From Oopsacas minuta (lineage: Eukaryota; Porifera; Hexactinellida; Lyssacinosida; Leucopsacidae), in assembly GCA_024704765.1 (NCBI GenBank), contig JAKMXF010000299.1:248001-312000 (forward strand): 64,000 bases of DNA, read 5' to 3'. A program made the position numbers and the translations under genes. Positions 41,554 to 51,575 of this stretch are shown here, piece after piece. The notes under the pieces were generated by a model, which made no database searches, had not been told where the DNA came from, and worked only from the letters and a program-made list of their open reading frames with translations. How positions within the stretch are numbered: the stretch's first letter is position 1; each line of letters opens with the position of its first letter.

Positions 41554-44500
41554 ATGTCATCTTGTTGTTCTGAATCTAAAAACTTCGACGATCTAACTCC
41601 AGAGCAAATATTCATAGCATTTTCAAATCTAACATCACAAAATGTTGAACCATGTTGTGAACACATCCTCGACCATTATAACGCCATCAACAAGAAGCTA
41701 GGAATGACAGGTCTCTCCGGTCTCAATTACTATCGTAAACTAAAGTCACACATTGTTAACAACCTACGTGCTAAGGCCATATGGGAGATTCTAGACAAGA
41801 GATCTGCAAATAGTAGTTACAATAAACAGAAAACTTGTAAGAATTATAGGATTGCGATAATTGGTGCTGGTCCAGTCGGCTTGAGAATGGCAATTGAAGG
41901 TCTCCTGTTAGGCGCTGAGGTACACGTTATCGAAAAGCGAACATCTTTCACACGAAATAACGTAGCACATCTCTGGCATTTCACGATTGAAGATTTCAAA
42001 ATGTTAGGTGTGAAAAAGTTGTATGGTGGGTTTTGTGCGGGGAATATTAATCACATTTCAATTCGTCGTATACAGTGTATTTTTCTACAAATCAGTCTTA
42101 TGTTGGGGGTTCAATTTCACGCACCGTTAGAATATGTTGACATAACCGAGCCTGATGAAGAAGGGAAACACAAATGGCGATTAAAACTAGATCAACCTGA
42201 TCACCCTGTTGCCAATGTTGATTTTGACTTTATAGTCGCTGCAGATGGAGCTCGCACTAGTTTCCGCAGTCTTATTTCACACAACATAAAGCCTGGGAAA
42301 TTGTGTTTAGGAATAACTGCTAATTTTGTGAACACACGGTCACAGAAAGAAATGGAAGTACAAAGTATTGCTGGAGTAGCTGCTATCTATGATCAACAAT
42401 TTTTCCGATCTTTGAAATCTGAGAAAGATATCGAACTTGAGAATATTGTCTACTACAAGGATGATACACATTATTTCGTAATGACAGCGCGAAAGAAGAA
42501 TTTACTCGCGAAAAAAGTGTTGAATAGCGATGGTAAAGAATTAGGCGATTTATGCCGCAGAGAGAATATTAATTATGAAATGTTAATCAAATACGTCAGA
42601 GATGTCAATGATTTCGCGACAGGATTAGAACTTGATTTCTACATTAAAAAAGACAAACGTCCTGACGTATCTCTATTCGATTTCAGTCGCCGAGCTGTAT
42701 CAACAAATGCCTGTAAAATGTATCAAAGACACGGTGCTACAATGACAGTGTTATTAATCGGTGATAGCTTAATCGAGCCATTCTGGCCCTTAGGCACTGG
42801 GCTTGCTTTGGGAGTTCTCACGGTTCTAGACACAGCTTGGTTTATTAAAGGTTTCGCGGAAGGTGTAATGACTCCGTTAGAGCTAATCTCTTATAGAGAG
42901 TGTCTTTTTAAACTTCTCAATTCTGAGTTCAACTCAAATAATCTACTAAAGCCTTTTTCTAACTATACGATAGATCCAACAACTCGCTACCCTAATTTCC
43001 AACTACCTACCAAGATCTCACAGGAAATACAGCAAAAATACAAATTTCTGTATGTCAAAGATATTGGCAGTAAATGGCAAGGCATACACACTGCTAGTAC
43101 TACTGCTCTTAACTTAGATCCCAATAACGTTGTTAACACTCAAGCATTTAACAAGGAGAAGCCTAGAAATATTCAGGATGAGTTACAATCCAGATTCAAA
43201 GATAAACCTGCTCAGAAGAAGAATATTAATGTCGGAAATGATCAAATAGCTCAGATGCAGCACTGGTTTAAAGAAGTTCTTTCTCAGAGCCAAATTCTGG
43301 TCGATAAAACTAACTTTTGGGCTACTTTCAAAGACGGAAATGCATTCGCGTTTATAATTTCGAAATATAGACCTGAACTATTGGATATGAAAGAAGTGAG
43401 TGGTTTAAACACACTCGAGAGATTGGAAAGAGTGTTTAAAATCGCAGATGAGGATTTTGGGATCTCTCCAATGTTTAAACCTTCAAAATTTCTATTCCAC
43501 CCTGACCAACTTGAAGTAATATACTATCTATTGCAATGGTACAATTTCTTCAAACACGAATCAATGAACTCAAAGAGCACTCTCCGTTTCAGTCGTATTT
43601 ATAGTAAATTGACATTTAAGAGAAAACACGGAGGAACTAAAAGGGATAGTAAAGCGAGAGGCGATGCATCTAAACTGTTCCAAAAAGCGCAAGATAATAC
43701 GGACTCTATCTGCCGCAAATGTGATACATTTATATACACAACTGAGAAAGTTTCCGCAGAAGGTACGTTCTTCCATAGAAGATGTTTTACCTGTGAATTC
43801 TCGAATTGTAATACACAACTGACAAGTAACAATTGCTCTGTATATCATAATGAAGATCATACGATCACGTTTCTATGTCCCTACCATTTCAATTCAATTC
43901 AATCAGCTGATTTCGCTACAGGCTGCAACACACTGAAACACGTTAAGGATATGGCACATCTTACTACAGAGCAGATAGCATCTAAAGCAAGTGAAGTAAG
44001 AGATCGAGCTATAACTGTTGATGATGCTGCGCCGGCTATTCCTATTAAACAGGTTCAACCTATTCTATCTAATATGCCATCGAAGAAAGAGAGATCTACT
44101 ACTCAACCATTGCTTGATAGTCCTGTTTCACACTCGAAATCTGTTTCTCAGGAGTTTAATGGAGAATCAAGATTACCTACAGTCAATTCGTCAATACCTA
44201 AATCTGAATCACAAAAACATATTACAGAAACACCAAAATCTCCTGTCTTTTCACCATCACCTACAAATGGTCTACAACAACCTACAGTAAATTCACAGAA
44301 ACCTATAAATAGCCCAGATACTACTGTGCCATATCTTCCTGCTAAACCATCAAAATATGACATCAAGGTTACAGATCCTCAAGCTGCGCTCCGCTCTCCC
44401 GCCAAGAAGTTATTAGCTAATCTCTCCCCCACACATCCTTATAATCAGGCCAGAAAGCTCTCAGAAGTTGCCTCAAGTGACAGTCCCCCTGTTCTACCTA

Positions 44501-46050
44501 AATTTGTCTCTAACGATATTCTCTCTTCCCCTGGAGAAGATACAACAGTAACTACTCCTATATCTCCACCTGAACTGTTACAACACGAATTACAGGATGC
44601 TGTAAGACTTCGTACACACACTCAACCTAATACAAATCCTCACAAAAAATCATCATATTGCCCCAATCCAAATCGCCAACATAGATATGTTACAAATAAT
44701 CTATCAGAACAATTTCCAATGGACGAGGATACAGCATTTATTTCTAATACTACGCCAAGAAATAGACTATCAAATTATCCATCAAACTCACACAAAACGT
44801 CAATGGTTGATCTTCTAAGCAGTAGAGAAGAAAATGATGACGTAGGTCCCAATGTTCAAGTATTTCATCGTTATAATATTTTCAAAGCTCAGAGCAGTGA
44901 ATCATTACTTCGTGGTTCATTTAACTTAACCAATGAACATTTTAATCCGCGGGCAGCTACCAAACACAAACGTCGTTACACAGAGGACCAAATGGTTCTA
45001 AGAGACAATGTTAAACGTCTATCCCAGGTTAAAGAATCAATTGAGAACCATCCTCTGAGTTCGAGGAATAGCATTGAAGTGCAGGCTCTTAAAGCAGAGC
45101 AAATTTTTCTTGAAAAAACGATTGCTAAAGAGAGACACTTGAGTTTACAATCACAAACAAACAATAAAGAAATCCCACAAAAACAACAACAGAACACTGC
45201 AATACTCAAACATGGATCTGTACTTGAAGTCAAAATAGAACCCGAGACATGTGAATATGAATCAGTTGACTGTGAAACACCTAGGACCGAGCATACACGT
45301 AGTCTATGTACTCCACCTAAGGAGCATTATAGAATCCGTCTCAGCGCGCATTCAGGTCAAAACTCTCTATACAGATCCAAGCGGTATCGATCCACTAGGG
45401 TAACTAACATACAAACTCCTCAAAAACCTGTTGTTCATACTGACTCATTCGGACCTGGACAAAGCAGTGATGATGAAAATGATTTCGATGCTGTCCAGGC
45501 TCAAAACCAAAAGGAACAAGACGCATTCCGCAGAGCTATTGAGTTGGATGAAGAGATGGATTTAGTTCAACAGAAAATATTAGTTTTGGAAGAAAGAGGG
45601 AAATATTATGAAAGTAAGATTCGTAATATTGATGATGCAAATGATGAGAATATGGTGCGTTATCTGAAGGACTGGTCGGATATAATTGAGAGTAAAAACG
45701 AGCTGGTTAGGGTAGACAGAGATCTGAGTTTAGAGTTCAAAGAGTTACAGCTAAAAGATGAATTATTCCGTGTAGAGAATGAGCTGAGGAAAAAAGAGAT
45801 AACAGATACTAAATTCAAAGGCGTTGAAAGTAAAGCTCTTATTAACGAGAAAATGACAATCGTTGAAGAAATGGACGAATTAGTCGCTCAAATTGACAGA
45901 GAACGAATTAATGAACTAGAGGAAGACGAGTACAGGAATTCTAAGCTTCCACATGCTATTCAAACTTTCACTGGAATAATGTCCGATGCTATTTTTGTGG
46001 AAAACCCAAAAGGTAATCGAAGCAGATTAAGTAAATACAAAGATTATTGA
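41554..46050 (+). CDS. MICAL: MICAL flavoprotein monooxygenase of actin
   Basis: MICAL oxidises actin methionines and disassembles filaments downstream of semaphorin-plexin signalling. The 1498-residue product has the full architecture. FAD monooxygenase (about residues 1-480): IAIIGAGPVGLRMAIEGLLL, then EVHVIEKR, ARTSFRS after AADG, and LIGDSLIEPFWPLGTGLALG. CH domain (about 560-670: MQHWFKEVLSQ, FWATFKDGNAFAFIISKYRP). LIM domain (about 715-780: CRKCDTFIY, HRRCFTCEF, CPYHF). A long disordered, Pro-rich linker follows, then a C-terminal bMERB Rab-binding coiled coil (about 1310-1450: FRRAIELDEEMDLVQQKILV). I use the ATG at 41554, since a strong acceptor at 41515-41516 excludes the in-frame ATG at 41482. 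The 4.5-kb gene is intronless, whereas vertebrate MICALs have more than 20 exons. Confidence 0.95.
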   Translation: MSSCCSESKNFDDLTPEQIFIAFSNLTSQNVEPCCEHILDHYNAINKKLGMTGLSGLNYYRKLKSHIVNNLRAKAIWEILDKRSANSSYNKQKTCKNYRIAIIGAGPVGLRMAIEGLLLGAEVHVIEKRTSFTRNNVAHLWHFTIEDFKMLGVKKLYGGFCAGNINHISIRRIQCIFLQISLMLGVQFHAPLEYVDITEPDEEGKHKWRLKLDQPDHPVANVDFDFIVAADGARTSFRSLISHNIKPGKLCLGITANFVNTRSQKEMEVQSIAGVAAIYDQQFFRSLKSEKDIELENIVYYKDDTHYFVMTARKKNLLAKKVLNSDGKELGDLCRRENINYEMLIKYVRDVNDFATGLELDFYIKKDKRPDVSLFDFSRRAVSTNACKMYQRHGATMTVLLIGDSLIEPFWPLGTGLALGVLTVLDTAWFIKGFAEGVMTPLELISYRECLFKLLNSEFNSNNLLKPFSNYTIDPTTRYPNFQLPTKISQEIQQKYKFLYVKDIGSKWQGIHTASTTALNLDPNNVVNTQAFNKEKPRNIQDELQSRFKDKPAQKKNINVGNDQIAQMQHWFKEVLSQSQILVDKTNFWATFKDGNAFAFIISKYRPELLDMKEVSGLNTLERLERVFKIADEDFGISPMFKPSKFLFHPDQLEVIYYLLQWYNFFKHESMNSKSTLRFSRIYSKLTFKRKHGGTKRDSKARGDASKLFQKAQDNTDSICRKCDTFIYTTEKVSAEGTFFHRRCFTCEFSNCNTQLTSNNCSVYHNEDHTITFLCPYHFNSIQSADFATGCNTLKHVKDMAHLTTEQIASKASEVRDRAITVDDAAPAIPIKQVQPILSNMPSKKERSTTQPLLDSPVSHSKSVSQEFNGESRLPTVNSSIPKSESQKHITETPKSPVFSPSPTNGLQQPTVNSQKPINSPDTTVPYLPAKPSKYDIKVTDPQAALRSPAKKLLANLSPTHPYNQARKLSEVASSDSPPVLPKFVSNDILSSPGEDTTVTTPISPPELLQHELQDAVRLRTHTQPNTNPHKKSSYCPNPNRQHRYVTNNLSEQFPMDEDTAFISNTTPRNRLSNYPSNSHKTSMVDLLSSREENDDVGPNVQVFHRYNIFKAQSSESLLRGSFNLTNEHFNPRAATKHKRRYTEDQMVLRDNVKRLSQVKESIENHPLSSRNSIEVQALKAEQIFLEKTIAKERHLSLQSQTNNKEIPQKQQQNTAILKHGSVLEVKIEPETCEYESVDCETPRTEHTRSLCTPPKEHYRIRLSAHSGQNSLYRSKRYRSTRVTNIQTPQKPVVHTDSFGPGQSSDDENDFDAVQAQNQKEQDAFRRAIELDEEMDLVQQKILVLEERGKYYESKIRNIDDANDENMVRYLKDWSDIIESKNELVRVDRDLSLEFKELQLKDELFRVENELRKKEITDTKFKGVESKALINEKMTIVEEMDELVAQIDRERINELEEDEYRNSKLPHAIQTFTGIMSDAIFVENPKGNRSRLSKYKDY

Positions 46051-46610
46051 AATTTATTTTATCATCTTCTCATTAATTCTAATATTCTCTAATTTTAATT
46101 CACCCAACAATTCTTGTGTGTATATTTTGTATGCATGGACTAGTGACCATTATTTCTAATATTTCCTAAAGTTTATTTGTAATGTTAGCAATCTATTTTG
46201 ATGTTAAAGTATGTGTTGTTAATTTGCAATTTCTTTTGAATTATTAATGCACCCCGTACATGAGAAATTGTAATCTTTCGGTTTATAGGCTACTAAGATA
46301 TTCACGTTTTCTATTCACCTTGCGTATGCTAGTCGTATAAATTACACAAATTTTTTCAAATTCGTACATATTCGCTTGATTGAGGATAAAATCGTTCTGT
46401 CAGGATTATTCTGCGTTCGTAATCATCAACTAATAGAATACTATAATGCGTTTTAAGCCACGTCTTTACTGTCTAACCAAGCATTTAAGTTGAGCCTTCA
46501 CTTGAATACGCTACACCAATTATAAAGTCAACCAAATTTTATCTTTGGTCAAAATTCCATATTTATTTAAGTTATTTCTCTAATCCTCACAGCTTTATAC
46601 ACTTCACTCA
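46051..46610. other. Gap between MICAL and the ACSL-like gene
   Basis: 560 bp, AT-rich, nothing coding seen. The acceptor-like ATTTCTCTAATCCTCACAG (AG at 46591-46592) ends 18 nt before the ACSL-like ATG. Confidence 0.35.
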
Positions 46611-49554
46611 ATGTGGTTCAAACTTATAATATCAGTTGTACTATCTTATATTTTGTACAAATTATTTTTCGCAAAACGGAAAATTCTCTACTCTTTCAAC
46701 TCAGCTCGCTTCAAAAAGCAATCTCGACAAATCAAAGAGGATATATTCGTACATTCAGGTTTCGGAGAAGATACTGAATACGATAAGTTTACTAGTGATT
46801 GTGGTACCCTGTATGAAGCATTTCAGAGGGGATTAAAGAGGTCTGCTACTGCACCGTGTATGGGATACAAAGGTCCTTTCACACCTTATAAGGTATATTA
46901 ATATTATAATAAAATGTATATATATTTTATTGCTTTATTCTATAGTGGCTGAGCTATCAAAGTGTCAATACAATGTTTTCCAATCTCGGATCTGGACTAG
47001 CTAATCGTGGTTTCGCTCCAGGCCAAGGCTTACACATGACGATAATAGCTGGCAATATTGTGGAATGGGCATTTATAGCTGAAATGTGTTACGCATACAA
47101 TCACATACTCGTTGGTATACATGATACATTTTCAATCGCTGCGAAAACTGCAATACTTACTATAGATCCAGCTCCTAAAATTGATGTAGGCAATTATACG
47201 TGTGTTTCTGGCTCTGGTGTCATAACAATTATCTGTTTGTTAGGTACTCTTCGTAGACGATAATCAATGTCTTTCAATGATTAATATAATAAAAACAGAC
47301 GTATCAGTTGGATTGGTAGTTAAGATTGGTGTGCTAACGGAAGAAGAAAGTACCAAAGCTGCAGAATACAATATTCCTGTAAGATTATTTCTAATTGTTA
47401 AATTTCTTTAGTTTCTTTTGATGATATTTTTAGATTGTTTCAGTGCAAGCTCTCGCAAAAGAAGGTAGCTACATTAAATATTTTGAAAATATAATAGTAT
47501 AGTTTTTCCTCTATTTATAGGTGCTGATAAACCTGTAGAACACTTGCCACCATCTCCACACGACATTGCTAGCATAATATTCACTCCAGGAGTGAGTGGT
47601 GATACAAAAGCAGTCAAACTAACTCATGCCAATGTTGTGTCTAATATGGCTAGTATGATAATGACTATAGGTCCCCAAGCTGCTATTACTCCAGATGATT
47701 CGTATCTATCTGTTATACCTCTGTGTCATATATACGGACAGCTTGTTATGGTGAATAGCCCCCTATACGAAAATGTCATATTATTATTTTGAAAACGTTA
47801 TTTTGCAGGCAATAATGTTCTACCATGGAGCTAAATTCAGTTTCGTACAGATGCCATACAATTTGGGATCAGAAACTCAGGTAGTAACAGAACTCGAGTA
47901 TTTCCGTCCTACAATATTCATTTGCCCACCTCGATTGCAAAAATCTATGTTCAATGAGTTTTCAGATATAATGCAGAATTCCTTCTTGTGGGGAAATTTG
48001 TACAGATATGCTAAGAAGACCAGAAACAAGGCATTAAATGCTGGACAGATATTTGAGTACTCTACTATTGAGAGTACAGTTTTTTCAGGAGCTTATGATT
48101 CTATTGGTGGTAGAGTTAGATTGCTATTTACTGGATACGAATCTGCGACTGCTCCTGAGATCAACGAATTCTTTACATTCGCTTTTCGTAAGTGTTTATT
48201 AGATTAACAAATTTTTATTACAGTTAAACCTATTCACTCATATTAACATATGGATTGAGGCCAAGAAGATCACAAGTATATAAGAAAATTTCCCCAAATC
48301 CGATTATAACATATTTACTCCTATAGCTTGTGTCGTGCTTGAAGTATACGGTATGTCTGAATACGGTGTAATTTCATGTTCCCTACCCGGATCGAGTTAC
48401 AGCGCTGGGGTAGGACCTCCTGTCCCATTCTCCCAAGTAAAACTTATGGACTCTCAATACGGGTATAAGGAGATTTGTGTAAAAGGGCCTTCCCAATTTT
48501 TTGGGTATCTTGGTGAACCTGCCAATAACGCAACACGTATTGATGATGATGGATGGTTATTGACAGGTAACGTTACCATATCAACAGAATAACAACTTGT
48601 TATGTATGCTATTATAGGAGATCTCGGTGAATGGCTACCAAATGGAACATTAAAAATAATCGATAAAGCTATGTTCCTTGGTTCACTTAAAAATGGTAGT
48701 GTGGTATCTCCACGTCAGATAGAACTACACTACATTAGAGCACCTGAGATAGAGAATATAGCCGTAACTATTCCTAGAATTATTAAACGTCCTGTTGGAG
48801 TTATTTGTCCATCACAAGTATACATGGAACTTTGGGCACAAAAGAATAAGTAAGTTATATAGTGGTGTTCGCTATTAGAAATTCACATATTAGTAATATA
48901 CATACTTGTATATTCGGCTAATAGCTAGTTTTTTCAGTGAATTAGAGTCCATTGAATATTGGGAAAATCGTGCAAATACATTGCTAATAGGCGAATTCCA
49001 CTGTAATTTGCTACATACAGTAGAACACACGGTTAATACGTACTCCGGATGAGTACGAATTTCATTCATGCCTTGTATTAACGAGGTTCTATTGTGATAG
49101 TTATAACTTCAGGCCCAGGCCATTTTGACCTGATTAACCGGAGTCTAAGGGATGTATAACATTCATTATTCATAGGAGATTGTATTTGTATGCATTTATT
49201 GTAGTTTCAATTGATCTATAATTTGCTAGAGTTGAAGCAAAGACCATGAATGAAATACTCTGTAACGAATCAGTTCTAATGCAATTTGAAGAACACATAC
49301 ACAAATACGGTAGTGCTCTACCGGAAGAACAACGTATTGGAATGTTCCTGATAATCCATCCAGAGAAATTTCGTCGTACCGCGATGTCACCTCTCTACAC
49401 AAGTAGAAAGCATCTTCTAATCTCTAGCTATGGGAAGGAGTTTAGACAAATGAGTTTACAACGAATGGCTGGTCGTTCTATGAGTGTTGATATGGATATG
49501 GGATCTAATTTGGGAGAAAATCTCCGTATCGCTAGCTTATCTGGATTTACATGA
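46611..49554 (+). CDS. ACSL-like protein with degenerate catalytic motifs (probable pseudoenzyme)
   Basis: Related to long-chain acyl-CoA synthetases, which activate fatty acids at ER or outer mitochondrial membranes. Nine exons close in frame to 698 residues, the normal ACSL length: 46611-46892, 46946-47243, 47299-47378, 47434-47464, 47521-47750, 47809-48187, 48327-48566, 48618-48849, 49230-49554. An N-terminal signal anchor (LIISVVLSYILYKLFF) and the fold are kept: WLSYQSVNTMFSNLG, FYHGAKFSFVQMP, GGRVRLLFTG, YGMSE, CVKGPSQFFGYL, GWLLTGDLGEWLPNGTLKII. However, the ATP/AMP loop TSGTTGxPKG reads TPGVSGDTKA, the A8 region (RKKxxxKLxxGEYI) reads KAMFLGSLKNGSVV, and the C-terminal catalytic Lys (TPTxKxKR) is Thr in SPLYTSRK. 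No stop or frameshift. A maintained but probably inactive paralogue. Confidence 0.8.
48860..49003. mobile_element. MITE, family C, in the last ACSL-like intron
   Basis: Left end TAGTGGTGTTCGCTATTAG, right end TTGCTAATAGGCGAATTCCACTG (inverted copy), flanked by TA. 144 bp. A family B element follows 14 bp later. Confidence 0.75.
49018..49094. mobile_element. MITE, family B, short copy
   Basis: CAGTAGAACACACGGTTAAT at the left and TTAACGAGGTTCTATTG at the right, 77 bp. An internally deleted family B copy in the same 380-bp intron as the family C element. Confidence 0.6.
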
Positions 49555-49580
49555 TTCATTATGTATTATTATATGGGTTC

Positions 49581-49600
49581 ATGTGTGTGTGTGTGTAGAC
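49581..49600. repeat. GT microsatellite
   Basis: A short run of TG dinucleotides (about 7-8 units) shortly after the ACSL-like stop, probably in its 3'UTR. Confidence 0.6.
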
Positions 49601-49756
49601 TTTATATCAACTCTCTAATTTGTTTAACTGGATGCATACTATACATATATTTACTGGTTAGATCTGTACAGTTGTTGCATTCTTGGATTACTTTTGAGTA
49701 GTAAATACTGCTAAATTACTCATAATAAATTGTTTGCATAAAATATAGTTCTCTGA

Positions 49757-50458
49757 ATGGCTTCTGCTTACGATGATGAAGAAATTTTAGATTCAGCTAC
49801 CATGTTAAAAATCCCTCCAAATATATACCATTTCATGAAGTATTGGTCTGTTGCACCTTACTTAGAAATGAAAACATCCTGGCCAAAGGAAGGGAAGCAT
49901 ATCTTAGCCCAATTTGACGATGAGAATATATTCGTATACCAAGCTTTTAATCCGCAAATTGCAGAATTTGCTGTTAAAAATCAAAAATTCGGAGGCCCTG
50001 ATTATCTCTTTTCGCGAATGTCATGGATAAAAACCAACTTTTTATGGATGATGTATCGATCAAATTGGGCTTCTAAGAAAAATCAAGAGAGAATATTAGC
50101 AATACAAATAACAAGAGCATCATTTGAGACTATTCTCTCCAATGCTTTGATCCCGAGAAAGCAAAAAGAACAAGGTTTATCAAAGGAAGATTTGAAGGTA
50201 CGATTACAGTGGGATCCAGATCATGCGCCAAGTGGAGGGGGAGTTCCCCGTAGGGCTATACAGTTAGGTCTTAAAGGTAAGATTCTAGAACAATTCGGTA
50301 CAGAATGGGTTACCCGTATTATTGATATCACACCTTTTGTTACAGAAATGCACGCTTACACCAAATGCCATCAACAATTATTCGTTGCTAGGGAGGAAGT
50401 ATATCCTCTTACAGATCCGGTTATAACAGAGTTGATTTGCCTCGAATCAGACGACTAA
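49757..50458 (+). CDS. DUF4291 family protein
   Basis: A 233-residue protein with the hallmarks of DUF4291, a family known mostly from bacteria and fungi whose activity is not established. Seen: FDDENIFVYQAFNPQIAEFA, FSRMSWIKTNFLWMMYRSNW, ERILAIQITRASFETILSNA, VRLQWDPDHAPSGG, PRRAIQLGLKGKILEQFGTE and WVTRIIDITPFV. Length is normal for the family and the motifs look complete. It has a single exon. AAAATATAG (AG at 49747-49748) lies 8 nt before the ATG and the ACSL-like stop only 202 bp upstream, so it could be a downstream cistron. Base composition and codon use look like the neighbours. Its presence in an animal could reflect old horizontal transfer or patchy loss. Confidence 0.85.
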   Translation: MASAYDDEEILDSATMLKIPPNIYHFMKYWSVAPYLEMKTSWPKEGKHILAQFDDENIFVYQAFNPQIAEFAVKNQKFGGPDYLFSRMSWIKTNFLWMMYRSNWASKKNQERILAIQITRASFETILSNALIPRKQKEQGLSKEDLKVRLQWDPDHAPSGGGVPRRAIQLGLKGKILEQFGTEWVTRIIDITPFVTEMHAYTKCHQQLFVAREEVYPLTDPVITELICLESDD

Positions 50459-50780
50459 AATTTGTACACCTAGTTTAGATAATTTTGTATATATGAACTT
50501 TGTTACAAAAGTTATTCTATTATGATGACTGAATTATTTTGCAATTCAATTACGTATATTTATAAGCCGATTCTTAAACCAATTTTCCAAATTTCCCGAG
50601 ATTTCACGTTTTCCCCCTATTCTACCCGAAAATATCAAAGCTATAGCAAAAATGGAAATCTTTCCCTGAATAAGACTTGAAATCCTGAAGATCCAGTTTT
50701 CCAGGGAGGGTTAGAAAGTATGCAAGTCCTCAAAATATTTTCATTTTTTTACACTTCTTTACTCCGTTACTAGCTGAATA

Positions 50781-50993
50781 ATGGATCCATCTCATCCTCT
50801 TGCTATCCAATCCAAATTTCGTCCTATTTACAAAGCTCCTCCCTTACCGACAGCACCTCGTGCTAATTATATAATAGCTAAGTGTCTGGGGGCTTATCTT
50901 GTAACCTGGTTGTTATGGAGATTCAAGCATGACTGGAGGGACTTAAAAGGACATCCATACCTACCTCCTGACTTAGATGATGACGATGATTAG
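50781..50993 (+). CDS. NDUFB2: NADH dehydrogenase (complex I) subunit NDUFB2-like
   Basis: A 70-residue protein resembling the accessory B2 (AGGG) subunit of mitochondrial complex I. The core is a single TM helix, IIAKCLGAYLVTWLLWRFKH, followed by DWRDLKGHPYLPPDLDDDDD. NDUFB2 has the same WxxWRFxHD helix end, GH and Pro, and an acidic C-terminus. No clear cleavable presequence is visible, so import would rely on the mature sequence. A very strong 3' splice site (TTTACTCCGTTACTAG, AG at 50772-50773) ends 7 nt before the ATG. The assignment rests on short similarity and the characteristic acidic tail. Confidence 0.65.
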   Translation: MDPSHPLAIQSKFRPIYKAPPLPTAPRANYIIAKCLGAYLVTWLLWRFKHDWRDLKGHPYLPPDLDDDDD

Positions 50994-51575
50994 ATATATT
51001 CGCCGAATATAATAATGTCAATATATTACGTCATAATAATAAGGATCTTATCTATATCTAGTTATTAGTTAACACAATCTAATATCGGAAGTATAGAATG
51101 CAGGTTAAATATGAATATTTGGGGAAAATCGAGCTTTTAGGCACTATAATCACCCTTGATTCACTTCTATTTGGTTACCTCTGGTTGTTACTCAAACACT
51201 GATTATGTATCTGAGTTACATCTTAATACCGACATAATCTATGCAATTAAGTGCCCTACATGCTCACATATGTTCGTAACCTCATTTACTTATATGACAT
51301 GCAAGCAGCTGCTGGTAATTGTTTATGATACATATAAATAGCTCTTGAGAAACAGTATCTGTTTAGAAAATAAATTCCTTCGATATTATTCAAGTGACGT
51401 TAAATATTCGATTTTGGAATAAGAAATATTAGCGAAGCATTTTCTTGACAGAAATTCGATATTTTAACTGACGTATTATTGAATTAAATAAATATATTTT
51501 TAGCTTTCTAAACCACACGACATAGGCGTATTTAAATAACAAATATATCAAACTTTCATATAACAATTCTGACAA
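50994..51575. other. Gap between NDUFB2-like and the vWA gene
   Basis: About 580 bp, AT-rich. A 61-codon frame at 51156-51341 has no recognisable feature. Nothing supported. Confidence 0.3.

Noticed and set aside
47544..48853. Several separate AMP-binding fragments suggesting a broken pseudogene
   Set aside because: All nine exons splice in frame with good GT-AG sites and give a 698-residue product, so the gene is intact although catalytically degenerate.
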